Below, piece after piece: positions 34,306-43,893 of a DNA stretch of 64,000 nucleotides (position 1 is its first letter; each line of letters starts with the position of its first letter). The position numbers were made by a program, and so were the translations under genes. This DNA comes from JAIVJZ01 sp036386515 (GTDB lineage: Bacteria; Acidobacteriota; Blastocatellia; Pyrinomonadales; Pyrinomonadaceae), in assembly GCA_036386515.1 (NCBI GenBank), contig DASVVO010000103.1:1-64000 (forward strand), read 5' to 3'. Below the pieces are notes generated by a model that saw nothing but the letters and a program-made list of their open reading frames with translations, had not been told where the DNA came from and searched no databases.

Positions 34306-34609
34306 CCGACGGCCTTGCGAAACAGAGGGCGCGGGCGCGAATTTCGCCGCGAAACGGCTCCGGGGTCGAATTGGCGTTTGGCCTCTTCTGTGCGACAATT
34401 ACCGTTCGGTTGGACGGCTTAAAAACGATAGAGTTGGCGACGAAGTTGAGCGGCGGCGCGCCGCGCATCCCACCCCGACAAAATAAGAGTTTGCGTCAAG
34501 GCAGCCCTTCAACTTCTTTCGGACATCTATAACTCTTCCTCGGCCGGACGCTTAAGGGAAAATTCGCCGGGTCAACCGCGCCGACATTCACGAGACGGGA
34601 AATAAAACC
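34306..34609. other. Upstream region with a weak promoter candidate
   Basis: About 300 bases before the polysaccharide export gene. TTGGCG (34371-34376) and GACAAT (34394-34399) are 17 bases apart and may be a weak sigma-70 promoter. No gene recognised. Confidence 0.4.
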
Positions 34610-35674
34610 ATGAGAGTAATCAGAGCCACACTTCTGTCCGCCGCCATGTGTGCGACGTTCATCCTGCCGCTTCGCGCGCAGCAGCAGCAGCAACCGCTGC
34701 TGCAAACTCCGTCGCAGGGCGCGACCGTGCAGCCCGTCAGCGACGCCGCCAGCGGCACGATGACGGCGCGCCGCGAATACCTGCTCGGGCCGAACGACGT
34801 GATCGAACTGCGTGTGTTCGGCGAGCCGCAGTTCGACGGCGCGTTCGCCGTGGACGGCGACGGCAACCTCGTCGTGCCGTTCGTCGAGCAGCCGATCACC
34901 GCGCAGTGCCGCAACATCAAAGAGGTGCGCCGGGACGTGGAGGGCGCGCTCGCCAAGTTTCTCAAAAATCCGCGCATCTACATGACCGTCAGGGACGAGA
35001 AAAGCCGCACGCCCGCCATCGTCTACGGCGCGGTGCGCTCGCCCGCCCCTTACGAGATGCGCCGCCCCGCGCGCCTGCTCGAACTCATCTCGAAGAGCGG
35101 CGGCGTTACAGAGCAGCAGAGCGGCACCATCCAAATTTCCCACACGCAACCGCTCCTCTGTCCCGAACCGGAAGAGATGCAGATCGCGTCTCAGGCGCCG
35201 CGCGGCGAGGATTCGCTCGGGTTGCCGTTCAACATCTACCGGGTCGAAGACCTCAAGCTGGGCAAAAGCGAGGCCAACCCCTACATCCGCCCCGGCGACG
35301 TGATCTACGTGGCCGAGGCTTCGCCGATCTACGTCACGGGCAGCGTCGTGCAGCCGGCCAACCTCTATCTGAAGGAAGGCATGACGCTGTCGCGCGCGAT
35401 CAGCATCGTCGGCGGCCCGAGGAACGCCCAGGAGAGCAAGGTGCGAATCTACCGGCAGAAGCCGGGCGGGATGAAGTCCGAGACTCTGACGATCGACTAC
35501 AAGGCCATCAAGCAGGGCAAAAAAGAGGATGTCGCCCTTCAGCCCTACGACATTATCGAAGTGCCGGAGGAAGGCAAATTCTCCCCCGGCGGCATCGCCA
35601 AATTGGTGACCGGCCTCGTCACGGGCAGCGTCGGTTCCTTTGCCACGCAAGCCCCTCTGCGGATACTTTACTAA
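34610..35674 (+). CDS. Polysaccharide biosynthesis/export protein (Wza/OPX-like) with SLBB domains
   Basis: The 354-residue exported protein has a signal peptide to about residue 24 and a Gln-rich stretch. A Poly_export domain follows: YLLGPNDVIELRVFGEPQFDGAFAVDGDGNL... and ITAQCRNIKEVRRDVEGALAKFL. Two SLBB-type segments follow (YGAVRSPAPYEMRRPARLLE; VTGSVVQPANLYLKEGMTLS). Such proteins form the outer-membrane channel for capsule or exopolysaccharide. Tyrosine kinase and polymerase partners are not adjacent. A small membrane protein gene follows 40 bases later. Confidence 0.9.
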   Translation: MRVIRATLLSAAMCATFILPLRAQQQQQPLLQTPSQGATVQPVSDAASGTMTARREYLLGPNDVIELRVFGEPQFDGAFAVDGDGNLVVPFVEQPITAQCRNIKEVRRDVEGALAKFLKNPRIYMTVRDEKSRTPAIVYGAVRSPAPYEMRRPARLLELISKSGGVTEQQSGTIQISHTQPLLCPEPEEMQIASQAPRGEDSLGLPFNIYRVEDLKLGKSEANPYIRPGDVIYVAEASPIYVTGSVVQPANLYLKEGMTLSRAISIVGGPRNAQESKVRIYRQKPGGMKSETLTIDYKAIKQGKKEDVALQPYDIIEVPEEGKFSPGGIAKLVTGLVTGSVGSFATQAPLRILY

Positions 35675-35714
35675 GCGTGAAATTCTTACTTTAGGCACAG
35701 GCAGGAGACTCAAG

Positions 35715-36005
35715 ATGGCTCGGACAACGGCAACCACGGCAGCGGGCGGGCGCAAAAGTAACCGCCGGATGACATTTCTCTGGATCGCGGTGGCGACGGC
35801 GATCATCGTAGCTTTGATCTGGACGGAACAGGTGGCGTTGCTCTACGTGCTGGCGACACTCAGCGTGACGGCGTTACTTATGATCGTGGCGATGGCCGAC
35901 CTCGGCGGCGCACGACGGCCTCTCACGGAACCTGCCCCTAACGACGATTCGGCCGCCGCCGGAGACGGGTCGGGCGTCGCCCGAGGTGCGGCGAAACGGC
36001 GTTAA
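35715..36005 (+). CDS. Small membrane protein downstream of export gene
   Basis: ATG 35715 follows CAGGAG. The 96-residue product has a basic N-terminus, two adjacent hydrophobic helices (about 19-36 and 42-60) and a Asp/Ala/Gly-rich tail. It shares a transcript with the export protein and ends before a terminator. No family recognised; an accessory part in exopolysaccharide export is possible from position only. Confidence 0.65.
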   Translation: MARTTATTAAGGRKSNRRMTFLWIAVATAIIVALIWTEQVALLYVLATLSVTALLMIVAMADLGGARRPLTEPAPNDDSAAAGDGSGVARGAAKRR

Positions 36006-36054
36006 GTTTACCGGCGATAGGCGCGTCTCCGAACCGGAAGCGCGTGGGACACAA

Positions 36055-36096
36055 AAAGCGCAGCCCGTTCAATCAAAGTTGAACAGGCTGCGCTTT
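36055..36096 (+). terminator. Terminator hairpin
   Basis: AAAGCGCAGCCCGTTCAA (36055-36072) pairs with 36079-36096 with one mismatch, flanked by A-rich left and T-ending right arms. Ends the export operon. Confidence 0.75.
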
Positions 36097-36230
36097 CAAC
36101 TTGTGCGCTCGTTTGCGCTCGTTGCCGGAGCGGCGGGAGCGGGTTGCGAGTCGCGGCGTTGCCGGTTGAGTTAAAGTTATGAAGCGCGGCGACGGGGCGG
36201 CGTGGGCGCGGCGTCGTCCTTCAACTCATC

Positions 36231-36971
36231 TCATCGTCCCGGCGCGCCCATCTTGATCTCCTCCTTGACCTCCCGCACGTCGTGCGCGACACGCTTGATC
36301 TCTTTGTCCACATCCTTCACGTCGTCGCGCACGGCCTCGACCTCGCCCGTCACGTCCTTGACCGCCGCTTTGACCTCGCCCGTGATGTCTTTTTTGACCT
36401 CTTCGGTAATCGCGCGTGCGGCCTCTCTGGCCTCCTCTTTAACCGCATCCTCCATCACTTGCAGCACCTCGTGCGGTTTGGGCGAAACTTTGAGCGCGGC
36501 GATTTCGGGGTCGGTCTTGTAGTCGAAGCGTTCGTAGACGGTATCGAGTTGCTGCGCGATGTGTTCGAGCAGTTCGAGCGTTTTGGCGGACTTCTGTTCG
36601 GCCAGCATGTTGACTTGCAGATCGAGTTCGGCGCGCTTCTCGCTCAAGGACGACATGCGGTTTTGCGAGATGAGCACGAAGGTGGAGAGGAAGATGGCTT
36701 CGAGCGAGACGATCATCGTGAGCAGGCCGAAGGGGAACGGGTCGAAGTCGCTGACGTAGGGCAGGCGAATCAGGTTGATGTTGAGCAGAATCCACAGGCC
36801 GAACCAGACGACATGGGTCAGGACGAACGCCGTCGAACCGGAAAAGCGGGTGATGGAATCGGAGATACGTTCCTGCGGCTTGCGGGTGGCAACGTCCTTG
36901 CGCTGCATCTCGGAGATGGCAACGATGTTCTTGCGAATGATTTCGTTTTGCGAAACGGCTTCGGTGCTCAT
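36231..36971 (-). CDS. DUF1003 membrane protein with coiled-coil tail
   Basis: The 246-residue protein matches DUF1003: ISDSITRFSGSTAFVLTHVV, then FGLWILLNINLIRLPYVSDF DPFPFGLLT and LEAIFLSTFVLISQNRM, two membrane helices in about residues 46-105. The remainder is helical, ending in a Lys/Glu/Val-rich coiled coil with near-repeats VKKDITGEVKAAVKDVTGEV and VRDDVKDVDKEIKRVAHDV. DUF1003 proteins are of unknown function. The extra tail is not universal in the family. Confidence 0.9.
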   Translation of the reverse strand: MSTEAVSQNEIIRKNIVAISEMQRKDVATRKPQERISDSITRFSGSTAFVLTHVVWFGLWILLNINLIRLPYVSDFDPFPFGLLTMIVSLEAIFLSTFVLISQNRMSSLSEKRAELDLQVNMLAEQKSAKTLELLEHIAQQLDTVYERFDYKTDPEIAALKVSPKPHEVLQVMEDAVKEEAREAARAITEEVKKDITGEVKAAVKDVTGEVEAVRDDVKDVDKEIKRVAHDVREVKEEIKMGAPGR

Positions 36972-37261
36972 TTAGCTTTCGGCGGCCTCCGTGGAAAATA
37001 AGCTCGGGGAGTTTAACCTGCGGGTCTGTGCGCACCGGAGCACGCTTCCTCGGTTCCTTTAAACAAACCTCGTGCCAGCGGCATGATGTTGATATTTCAA
37101 AGAAAAACCGGCGTCGCCACCTAGCCGCGGCGCATGTCCCGTATCCGTTTGATGCACGCGCGGGCGTTTCCGACGCTGCGGCGCGTGGTTGAACTCCGAG
37201 CGGCTTTTCGTCATCCACGCGCAATCCGGGATTTGAGACTTCGCGGGCGAGAGAAAAAAGC
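36972..37261. other. Divergent intergenic region
   Basis: Upstream of the DUF1003 gene and the matrixin-like gene. An in-frame extension of the latter to 37134 lacks a ribosome site and a natural composition. Nothing else recognised. Confidence 0.5.
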
Positions 37262-37291
37262 TTGTCGCGCCGACGACGTAACTGCTATAAA
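37262..37291 (+). promoter_or_regulatory. Candidate sigma-70 promoter
   Basis: TTGTCG (37262-37267) and TATAAA (37286-37291), spacer 18 bases, 115 bases before the matrixin-like gene. Confidence 0.5.
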
Positions 37292-37406
37292 TTTAAGTGC
37301 CCCCCCGGCGCGAATCCGGCGGCGGAATGTAGCTGCCAACACCACGCGCCCGGTTCGCATCAAACATTTCCCCCCTCATAATTTAATCATCCCGCAGGGA
37401 GTTTTC

Positions 37407-39452
37407 ATGCCACGAATTGTTATTTCGCTCGTCTTGTCCGCGATACTGTTGTGGGTGGCCGCCGTGCCCGCGCGCGCTTACACCTATCAGTTCGGCGGTT
37501 CGTCCGTGCAGGTCAGGTGGACGACCAACCCGATCCGCATCTCGCTTTCGACCTCGCTCAACTCGCCGCCGGCAAATATCAAGGCGGGCAGCGACGTGTT
37601 GGGCGCGGCGCGCAGAGCCTTGCGTCGCTGGTCTGACGCCGCCAATATTCAGCTTGTCGAGTCCTCCACGTCCGTCGATTCCGTCAATCCTTCGGGCACG
37701 GGCGACGGCATCAACCTGATCACGGTTTCGGCCTCGGCGACGAACGACGCCTTCACCAATCAAGGCGGCCAGCGATTAGGACGCACGCGCGTGATCTTCG
37801 ACAGCACGGGGCGCATCCTCGAAGCCGACCTCGCGCTCAACCCCCGCGTGTCCTTTTCGACCGACGGCACGTCGAACACATATGACCTCGAATCGACGCT
37901 CGTCCACGAACTCGGACATCTCCTCGGCCTCGACCATTCCGGCGTCGTCGGCGCAACCATGCAGCCGCGCCAGGGTCTCAACTTCATCGACCCGGCGCAC
38001 ACCATGCGCACGCTCTCGGACGACGATCTGGCGGGCATCCGCTCCATCTATGGCGCGCGCACGGCCGTGGCGGTCGGTTCGATTGCGGGTCAGATCAATT
38101 ACGGCGCGGGCGCGCATGTGTGGGCTGAGAATCTCTACACGGGACGCGTGACGGGCAGCAGCATCACGAAGTCGGACGGCTCGTACCGCATCGACCAATT
38201 GCCGTCGAGCGACTATCGCGTGTTCGTGGAATACCTGAACGAGCCGGTCTTCGCGGGCGAGATCGCAAACTCGCCGCCTTACACCGGCATCGGCAGCCAA
38301 CCCGCGTTTCGCGCCATGGAGGTGCAAACGCCGGTCAACGTCTCGACGGGCAACACGACGTTCGTGAATCCGATCATTACGCTCGGCACGCCCTCCATCA
38401 ACCCGCGCATCCTGGGAATCAACGGGGCGTTGCAGGCCGCCACCGTGCAACTTTCCGCCGGGCGCGTCTATCGTCTCGCCATCGGCGGCAGCAACCTCGC
38501 CGCCGTCCCTTTGACGACGACGGGCTTTAGCGTGACCTCGCCCTTCATGTCGATCGACCCCGCGAGTTTCGCGCGCGAGAACCCGGCCAACTACGGCATC
38601 ACCGAGCCGAATTTCGGCATCGTCAGTTTCAACCTGATCGTCGCCGACAGCGCGAAGGTCGGCGACTATACTCTGCGCCTGCGCTCCGACGCGGGCGAAA
38701 CCGCCTACCTGTCCGGCGCGCTCGCGCTCGACCCGTACACCAACTACGTCGAGTTGAACCCGCTGGAGAACAACGGCTTCTTCGTGCGCCAGCAATATCT
38801 CGACTTCCTCTTCCGCGAGCCGGAACCGGAAGGTTTCAACGCGTGGCTCGCCGTGCTCAATCGCTGCGACGCCAGTCCCTCGACCGAGTGCGACCGCGTC
38901 ACCGTCTCGCGTAGTTTCTTCGAGTCGGCGGAGTTTCGCCTCAAAGGCTTCTTCATCTATCGCTTCTACGCGGTGGCCTTCGGCCGCCTGCCGCAGTACG
39001 TTGAGATCATCCCCGATTTGCAGTTCGTCACGGGTCAGACGGCCGACGAACTCAACCAGAAGCGCGACGCTTACATGAACGCCTTCGTCCAACGCGCGGA
39101 CTTCCGCCGCCTCTACGATTCGTTGTCGAACTCCGACTACGTTGACGCGCTGCTGCGCATGGCGCGCGTGACCATCGCGAATCGCGATCAACTCGTCAAC
39201 AATCTCAACACCGGGGCGCAGACGCGCGCGCAGGTGTTGCGCGCCATCGTCGAGAGTCCGGCGGTCGAGAGCAAAGAGTTCAACCCCGCCTACGTCGCCA
39301 TGCAGTATTTCGGTTATCTCAAACGCGACCCGGAGACCGAAGGCTTTACCAACTGGCTCAATTATCTCAACGCAAACTCCAACGACTTCCGCACGATGGT
39401 TCACGGCTTCGTCAACTCGAAAGAGTATCGCAGCCGTTTCGGCCAGCCGTAA
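37407..39452 (+). CDS. Secreted matrixin-like metalloprotease with C-terminal DUF4214 domain
   Basis: Start at ATG 37407 after GCAGGGA. The 681-residue protein has a signal peptide (1-24, PARA-Y), then a matrixin (M10A) catalytic domain. The zinc motif HELGHLLGLDH has His167, Glu168, His171 and His177; a Met-turn ATMQP follows. After it come a carboxypeptidase-regulatory-like beta domain (about 215-300: GSIAGQINYGAGAHVWAENL) and an IPT-like beta region (about 330-440). DUF4214 spans about 450-681 (FFVRQQYLDFL ... FGYLKRDPETEGF), ending EYRSRFGQP. It is an extracellular protease; DUF4214 may bind surface material. The other DUF4214 protein at 46740 shares the same ending. Confidence 0.92.
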   Translation: MPRIVISLVLSAILLWVAAVPARAYTYQFGGSSVQVRWTTNPIRISLSTSLNSPPANIKAGSDVLGAARRALRRWSDAANIQLVESSTSVDSVNPSGTGDGINLITVSASATNDAFTNQGGQRLGRTRVIFDSTGRILEADLALNPRVSFSTDGTSNTYDLESTLVHELGHLLGLDHSGVVGATMQPRQGLNFIDPAHTMRTLSDDDLAGIRSIYGARTAVAVGSIAGQINYGAGAHVWAENLYTGRVTGSSITKSDGSYRIDQLPSSDYRVFVEYLNEPVFAGEIANSPPYTGIGSQPAFRAMEVQTPVNVSTGNTTFVNPIITLGTPSINPRILGINGALQAATVQLSAGRVYRLAIGGSNLAAVPLTTTGFSVTSPFMSIDPASFARENPANYGITEPNFGIVSFNLIVADSAKVGDYTLRLRSDAGETAYLSGALALDPYTNYVELNPLENNGFFVRQQYLDFLFREPEPEGFNAWLAVLNRCDASPSTECDRVTVSRSFFESAEFRLKGFFIYRFYAVAFGRLPQYVEIIPDLQFVTGQTADELNQKRDAYMNAFVQRADFRRLYDSLSNSDYVDALLRMARVTIANRDQLVNNLNTGAQTRAQVLRAIVESPAVESKEFNPAYVAMQYFGYLKRDPETEGFTNWLNYLNANSNDFRTMVHGFVNSKEYRSRFGQP

Positions 39453-39475
39453 AAGTCGGCGCGAGTTGAACGGCA

Positions 39476-39515
39476 AAAGCGGAGCAGGGAAGCCTTCAGG
39501 TTCCCGCTCCGCTTT
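39476..39515 (+). terminator. Terminator hairpin
   Basis: AAAGCGGAGCAGGGA (39476-39490) pairs with TTCCCGCTCCGCTTT (39501-39515) with two mismatches; CCCTTTTC follows. Confidence 0.75.
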
Positions 39516-39609
39516 CCCTTTTCACCAAAAATAACATCTTGATCGCGCCCACGGCGTTGACGAGTCGCGCGCCCTTGCGTGGACACGCGGTGCGCCCCGG
39601 TCTCGAAGG

Positions 39610-42600
39610 CTACGCGGTGGCGGCGTTGAGGGAATAGCGTTGGAGTTTGAGGTAGAGGCCGCGGCGGGTGAGTCCGAGTTCGCGTGCGGCGCGGGAGATG
39701 TTGCCTTTGTGGCGGCGCAGGGAGTCGGCGATCATGCGGCGTTCGAGTTCGGCCATGGCATCGGCGAGGGTGGTGTGGGGGCCGGAGAGCGTGATGGGGT
39801 TCGCGCCGAACGGGCTGACCTCGGCGGGCAGCGAGATGGGCGCGGAGATGCGTTTGAGTTCGGGCGAGAGATGATCGGGCGTGATCAGCGTGCCGTCTTC
39901 GGCGCGCGCCATGATGCGTTGAATTTCGTTGACGAGTTGGCGGATGTTGCCCGGCCAATCGCAGACCATCAGGAGATCGATCGTCTCCGGCGTGATGCGG
40001 ATGTCGTTGCGCCCAAACTTCCGCGCGTAGTGGCCGATGTAGTGATTGACGAGCGTGGGGATTTCCGAACGACGCTCCCTGAGCGGCGGCACGCGCAGGC
40101 GGATAACGTTGAGACGGTAATACAAATCCTCGCGGAAGCGTCCGTCTTTCACCATGTCTTCGAGGTCGCTGTTGGTGGCGGCGATGATGCGCACGTCCAC
40201 CTTCGCCGGTCGCTGCTCGCCTAAGGGCTGTATCTCGCCCTCTTGCAGGAAACGCAAAAGTTTCGGCTGGATGTCGAGCGGGAGGTCGCCGATCTCGTCG
40301 AGAAAGAGCGTGCCGCCCGCCGCCGAACGAATCACGCCCGGCGAATCCGACACCGCGCCCGTGAACGCGCCGCGCCGGTAGCCGAACAGATAAGCGTCCG
40401 ACAACTCTTTGGGCACGGCCGTGCAGTTGAACGGCACGAAGACTTTGGCGCGGCGCGAGGAGAGGGCGTGGATGGCGCGGGCGACCAGTTCTTTGCCCGT
40501 GCCGGATTCGCCAGTGACGAGCACGGTGACATCGGAGGAGCGGATTTTGTGGACTTCTTCGACGAGGCGCGTCATGGCCGGCGACGAGTGGATGAACCCC
40601 GGCATGAAGCTCTGGCTGGCGAGGGGCGATTGCTCCGCGCCGTCGAAGCCTTCGCGCGCCTTCTCGCGAAAGGCGCACACGTCCAGACCGAGTTCGACCA
40701 TGCGGAGCAGCGGGTCGAGCGAGAAGCCGCCGGGGAGCATGGCCGCACCCGGCGGCGAGATGAGAAGGGTGGCGGGCGGCGCGCTCGTCGCTCGTAGCTC
40801 GATGATCTCCGCTTGATGTTCGGCCGCGAGCCGCGCACGCTCTCCCGCGTCTTCCGCCCGCCGCAATTTCCCCAGCAGTTCCCCGCCCTCATCATCCACC
40901 CAGCCGTGCGACACGACGACGCGGTCGCGCGCCTCTTCTTCGCCCGGCTCGGCGATCAAAATCCGGCGCGCGCCCGTCTCCTGATAGATGACGGCGGCGA
41001 GTTCGCGCAGGAGCAGTTCGCGCGAGGCGACGGCGTCCGTCAGTCTGAGCAAGATTAAATGCGTGAGGTCGTCGAAGCGCGTCTGGCTCGCGGCCGGAGC
41101 ATTGCCGTCGCCGCCGGAACTTCGGCCGAGCGCGCCGAGGGCTTCGGCGGCGCGCCCGATGTCGAGCCGCGCGCCCAGTTCGCGGAAGGTTTCGGCGGCG
41201 CGCGTGAGGGATTCGCGCGCGCGTTCGGGTTGCACCCCGGCGTAGGCGCGCCCGAGGTCGTAGCGCGAGCGCGCGCTGCGATAGCGGTCGCCGAGCATCT
41301 CGTAGATGGAGACGCTGCGCCCGAAGTGTTGCGCGGCGAGCATCCGGTCGCCGCGCGCGAGCGAGAGCAGACCGTGGAGCCGCTGCGCTTCGCCCGCGAC
41401 GGCGAGGTCGGCGGAGGTGTCCGCCGTCTCGCTCAAGACCGGGTTCAACTGCTGCTCGCAGCGGGCGAGGTCGCCGCGCCTGAGATGAGTCTCGCCGAGC
41501 AACAGGCGCGAGTCGCAGACGGCTTGCCGGTCGCCGATGCGCTCGGCGTATTCAAGCGCGAGCGTGCCGTCGGCGAGCGCACGCTCCAACTCGTCCAGCG
41601 CGAGATGGCAGCGACCGAGCGTGCGCAGGGCTTGCCCGGCGTACCACTTGTTGCCGTGCTCCTGCGATAGTTCGACGGCGCGTGCGAGATACTTTTCAGC
41701 CTCTTCCAGTTCGCCGCGCAACATCAACAATTCGCCGAGCGAGTCGAGGATCATCGTCTGCTCGCCGCGCTTGTCCGTCTGGGAAGCCAGGGCGAGCGCG
41801 CGTTCGAGGGCTTCCTGCGCGCGATCCCATTCGCCGACGAGAACGAGGTGGATGCCGAGATTGTTGTAGCCGTCGGCGGCGTTGGCTTTGTGCTCGGTGC
41901 GCTCGTAATAGCTGATCGCCGTCTCCAGATATTTGATGCCGTCGTGCGGCCGCTTGAGAAACCAGCAGACGCCCGCCATGTTCGTGTAGATTTTGCCGAG
42001 CAGGTAGGGCGCGGGATGGTCGCCGACGAGTTTCAACGCCTGCCCGAAATGTTCGAGCGCGGGTTCGTAGTTGCCCTCGTAAACTCCCGCCAGCGCGATG
42101 CCGAAATTGGCTTCGGCCAGGCCGCGCCAGTCGCCCGTGCCGCGAAAATGTTCGAGGGCTTTTTGCGCGTGGTCGCGCGCGATGGTGTACTCGTTGATGT
42201 TGCGATAGACGCGCGCGAGCGCGACGTAGACGGAGCCGACCTGCGCGCCGCCGCCATGCTCCGTCGCTTCGCGCAGCGTGGCGTTCAGGAGGGCGATGGC
42301 CTTCGGATGATCGCCCGTGTAGTTGTAGGCGAGGCCGAGTTGGACGCCGAGGTAGATCGAGGAGACGGGGTCGCACTTGGCGCGCTCCTCCGGCTGCTCG
42401 TACATCTGCACCGCTTCGAGCGATTCGCGGTAACGCCCCTGCATCTCCAAGGCCGCCGAGAGCAAACAGCGCGTGCGCGCCAGCAGCGTCGCATCCTGCC
42501 GCGAGGCGCGCATGAGCGCGGCCGTCCGCTTCAAGACCTCGGAAGTGAGACCCTGATCGAGCAGCAGGCGCACGTCTTCCAGTTCGCGTTCGAGCGACCC

Positions 42601-42678
42601 GCGCGCGGCCTGTGCGCGGGCGCGCGCCTCGCTCAAACTCGCGATGCCGGACTCTCCCCCTGGTGTCTCCTTGCCCAT
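39610..42678 (-). CDS. TPR-domain sigma-54-dependent transcriptional activator
   Basis: A 1022-residue protein. Residues about 15-550 hold a long TPR array (IYTNMAGVCWFLKRPHDGIK, QTMILDSLGELLMLRGELEE). A short linking domain follows, then the AAA+ sigma-54 interaction domain at about 690-930. Walker A GESGTGKE is near 719, the sigma-54 contact loop GAFTGA near 768, Walker B LFLDEIGDLP near 790, and an arginine-finger region REDLYYRLNVIRL follows. A Fis-type helix-turn-helix (NISRAARELGLTRRGLYLKL) closes the protein. It should activate RpoN promoters by ATP hydrolysis, with the TPR array as sensor or partner-binding part. The start at 42678 has GGAGG upstream. Target genes are unknown; secreted proteases are adjacent. 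Confidence 0.93.
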   Translation of the reverse strand: MGKETPGGESGIASLSEARARAQAARGSLERELEDVRLLLDQGLTSEVLKRTAALMRASRQDATLLARTRCLLSAALEMQGRYRESLEAVQMYEQPEERAKCDPVSSIYLGVQLGLAYNYTGDHPKAIALLNATLREATEHGGGAQVGSVYVALARVYRNINEYTIARDHAQKALEHFRGTGDWRGLAEANFGIALAGVYEGNYEPALEHFGQALKLVGDHPAPYLLGKIYTNMAGVCWFLKRPHDGIKYLETAISYYERTEHKANAADGYNNLGIHLVLVGEWDRAQEALERALALASQTDKRGEQTMILDSLGELLMLRGELEEAEKYLARAVELSQEHGNKWYAGQALRTLGRCHLALDELERALADGTLALEYAERIGDRQAVCDSRLLLGETHLRRGDLARCEQQLNPVLSETADTSADLAVAGEAQRLHGLLSLARGDRMLAAQHFGRSVSIYEMLGDRYRSARSRYDLGRAYAGVQPERARESLTRAAETFRELGARLDIGRAAEALGALGRSSGGDGNAPAASQTRFDDLTHLILLRLTDAVASRELLLRELAAVIYQETGARRILIAEPGEEEARDRVVVSHGWVDDEGGELLGKLRRAEDAGERARLAAEHQAEIIELRATSAPPATLLISPPGAAMLPGGFSLDPLLRMVELGLDVCAFREKAREGFDGAEQSPLASQSFMPGFIHSSPAMTRLVEEVHKIRSSDVTVLVTGESGTGKELVARAIHALSSRRAKVFVPFNCTAVPKELSDAYLFGYRRGAFTGAVSDSPGVIRSAAGGTLFLDEIGDLPLDIQPKLLRFLQEGEIQPLGEQRPAKVDVRIIAATNSDLEDMVKDGRFREDLYYRLNVIRLRVPPLRERRSEIPTLVNHYIGHYARKFGRNDIRITPETIDLLMVCDWPGNIRQLVNEIQRIMARAEDGTLITPDHLSPELKRISAPISLPAEVSPFGANPITLSGPHTTLADAMAELERRMIADSLRRHKGNISRAARELGLTRRGLYLKLQRYSLNAATA

Positions 42679-42890
42679 TCTCCGGCCGCCTCCACAGGAA
42701 CCTTCGCATCTCGCAACCGCAACCATAGGGGAATTATGGCGGCGGCCGGCATCGCACGCCTCTCGCCCACGCGGCGGCAAGAAAAACCGTTCAGGGATGA
42801 CGGCCGCTGAAGTCGGGGTTCAATATAGTGGCTACTTTGCTAAATCACAAATTGCAAGTTCGGACGTGGGAGAGAGGGGAGAGGCTTGCT

Positions 42891-43811
42891 TCAATCGGGG
42901 GTCGGGAGATAGATGGTATCGTAGCGGCTGTGCAGTTTGAAGCCCGCGCGCCGGTAGAAGGCTTGCGCCGCTTCGTTTTGTTCGTTGACGAGCAAACACA
43001 AAGACCGCGCGCGCAACAACAATTCGCGGCTCAACTGCGACAGGCAGCGCAGCCCGTAGCCCTTGCCGCGCTCGTCCGCGTTCACGTACACGCCTTCGAG
43101 ATAGATCACCTGCGGCGTGTCGGAAAAGATGTCGGCCTTGAAGATCAAACGCCCGCCTTCGATCCACACCCAGACGCGCCCCGCCTCGATGCGTCGCGCC
43201 AGCCGCGCGCGAAACCCCTCCGGGTCAACTTCCAACGGGTTGATCAAACTCTCTTCAAAAGCCAACTGCGCGTGAACCGTGGCGACCGGCGATAAATCGT
43301 CCGGCGTCGCCAATCGCAAACCGGGCACAAACTCGCGCACCGCCACCGGCCACGTCAGTTCCAGCAATAATTCACGCTGCACCCGCGACGGCGACTCGCC
43401 CGCGCTCGCATATCCAGACCAGAACCGCTTGACCGATTCGCACTCGCCGAGAATGACGCGCCCGACGCGCCGCGCGCGCGCCAGCCGCGCGAACGCTTCG
43501 ACGTTCTCGACGCATTCGCTCGCAAACAGGATGTGATGCCCGATTAAAGCGACGCCCGTGATCTCGCCCCGCGCATCGCGGCAAGCGTAAAAATCGCCGC
43601 GATTCAGATGTCGCGCAAAACCGTTGTCGCGGATCAAGCTCGACATGATCACGTTTTGCACGGGACGCGCGGCGAGAAAGTTCAGGGCTGCTTCCTCCTG
43701 TCCCTGTGTGAGAAGCTCCGGCGGCGGCGGCGGCGAGATGACGCTGTCCGGCGAGGTGTGCGCGTGTGGGCGAGGCAGCGGCGGCTGGGCTGGGTTGGGC
43801 GTTCGAGACAT
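42891..43811 (-). CDS. GNAT family N-acetyltransferase
   Basis: The 306-residue protein ends in a GNAT fold: LRLATPDDLSPVATVHAQLA, VIYLEGVYVNADERGKGYG with the acetyl-CoA loop (R-x-x-G-x-G), LLVNEQNEAAQAFYRRAGFK. The N-terminal half (about 30-170, LNFLAARPVQNVIMSSLIRDNG) resembles the DUF4081-type extension of some GNAT proteins. The substrate is not determinable. The start at 43811 has no strong ribosome site. It lies 82 bases downstream of the S8 protease stop, same strand. Confidence 0.9.
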   Translation of the reverse strand: MSRTPNPAQPPLPRPHAHTSPDSVISPPPPPELLTQGQEEAALNFLAARPVQNVIMSSLIRDNGFARHLNRGDFYACRDARGEITGVALIGHHILFASECVENVEAFARLARARRVGRVILGECESVKRFWSGYASAGESPSRVQRELLLELTWPVAVREFVPGLRLATPDDLSPVATVHAQLAFEESLINPLEVDPEGFRARLARRIEAGRVWVWIEGGRLIFKADIFSDTPQVIYLEGVYVNADERGKGYGLRCLSQLSRELLLRARSLCLLVNEQNEAAQAFYRRAGFKLHSRYDTIYLPTPD

Positions 43812-43893
43812 GGCAATCGGCTCGTATGGGTCAATTGAGAATTCAAAGCTCGCGGAACATTTTCTCGCGCGGCGTCGGGCGGGGCGCGCGCCG

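Noticed and set aside
37134..37406. Longer N-terminus for the matrixin-like protein
   Set aside because: The added 91 residues are Arg-rich and would put the signal peptide in the middle; ATG 37407 has a ribosome site.
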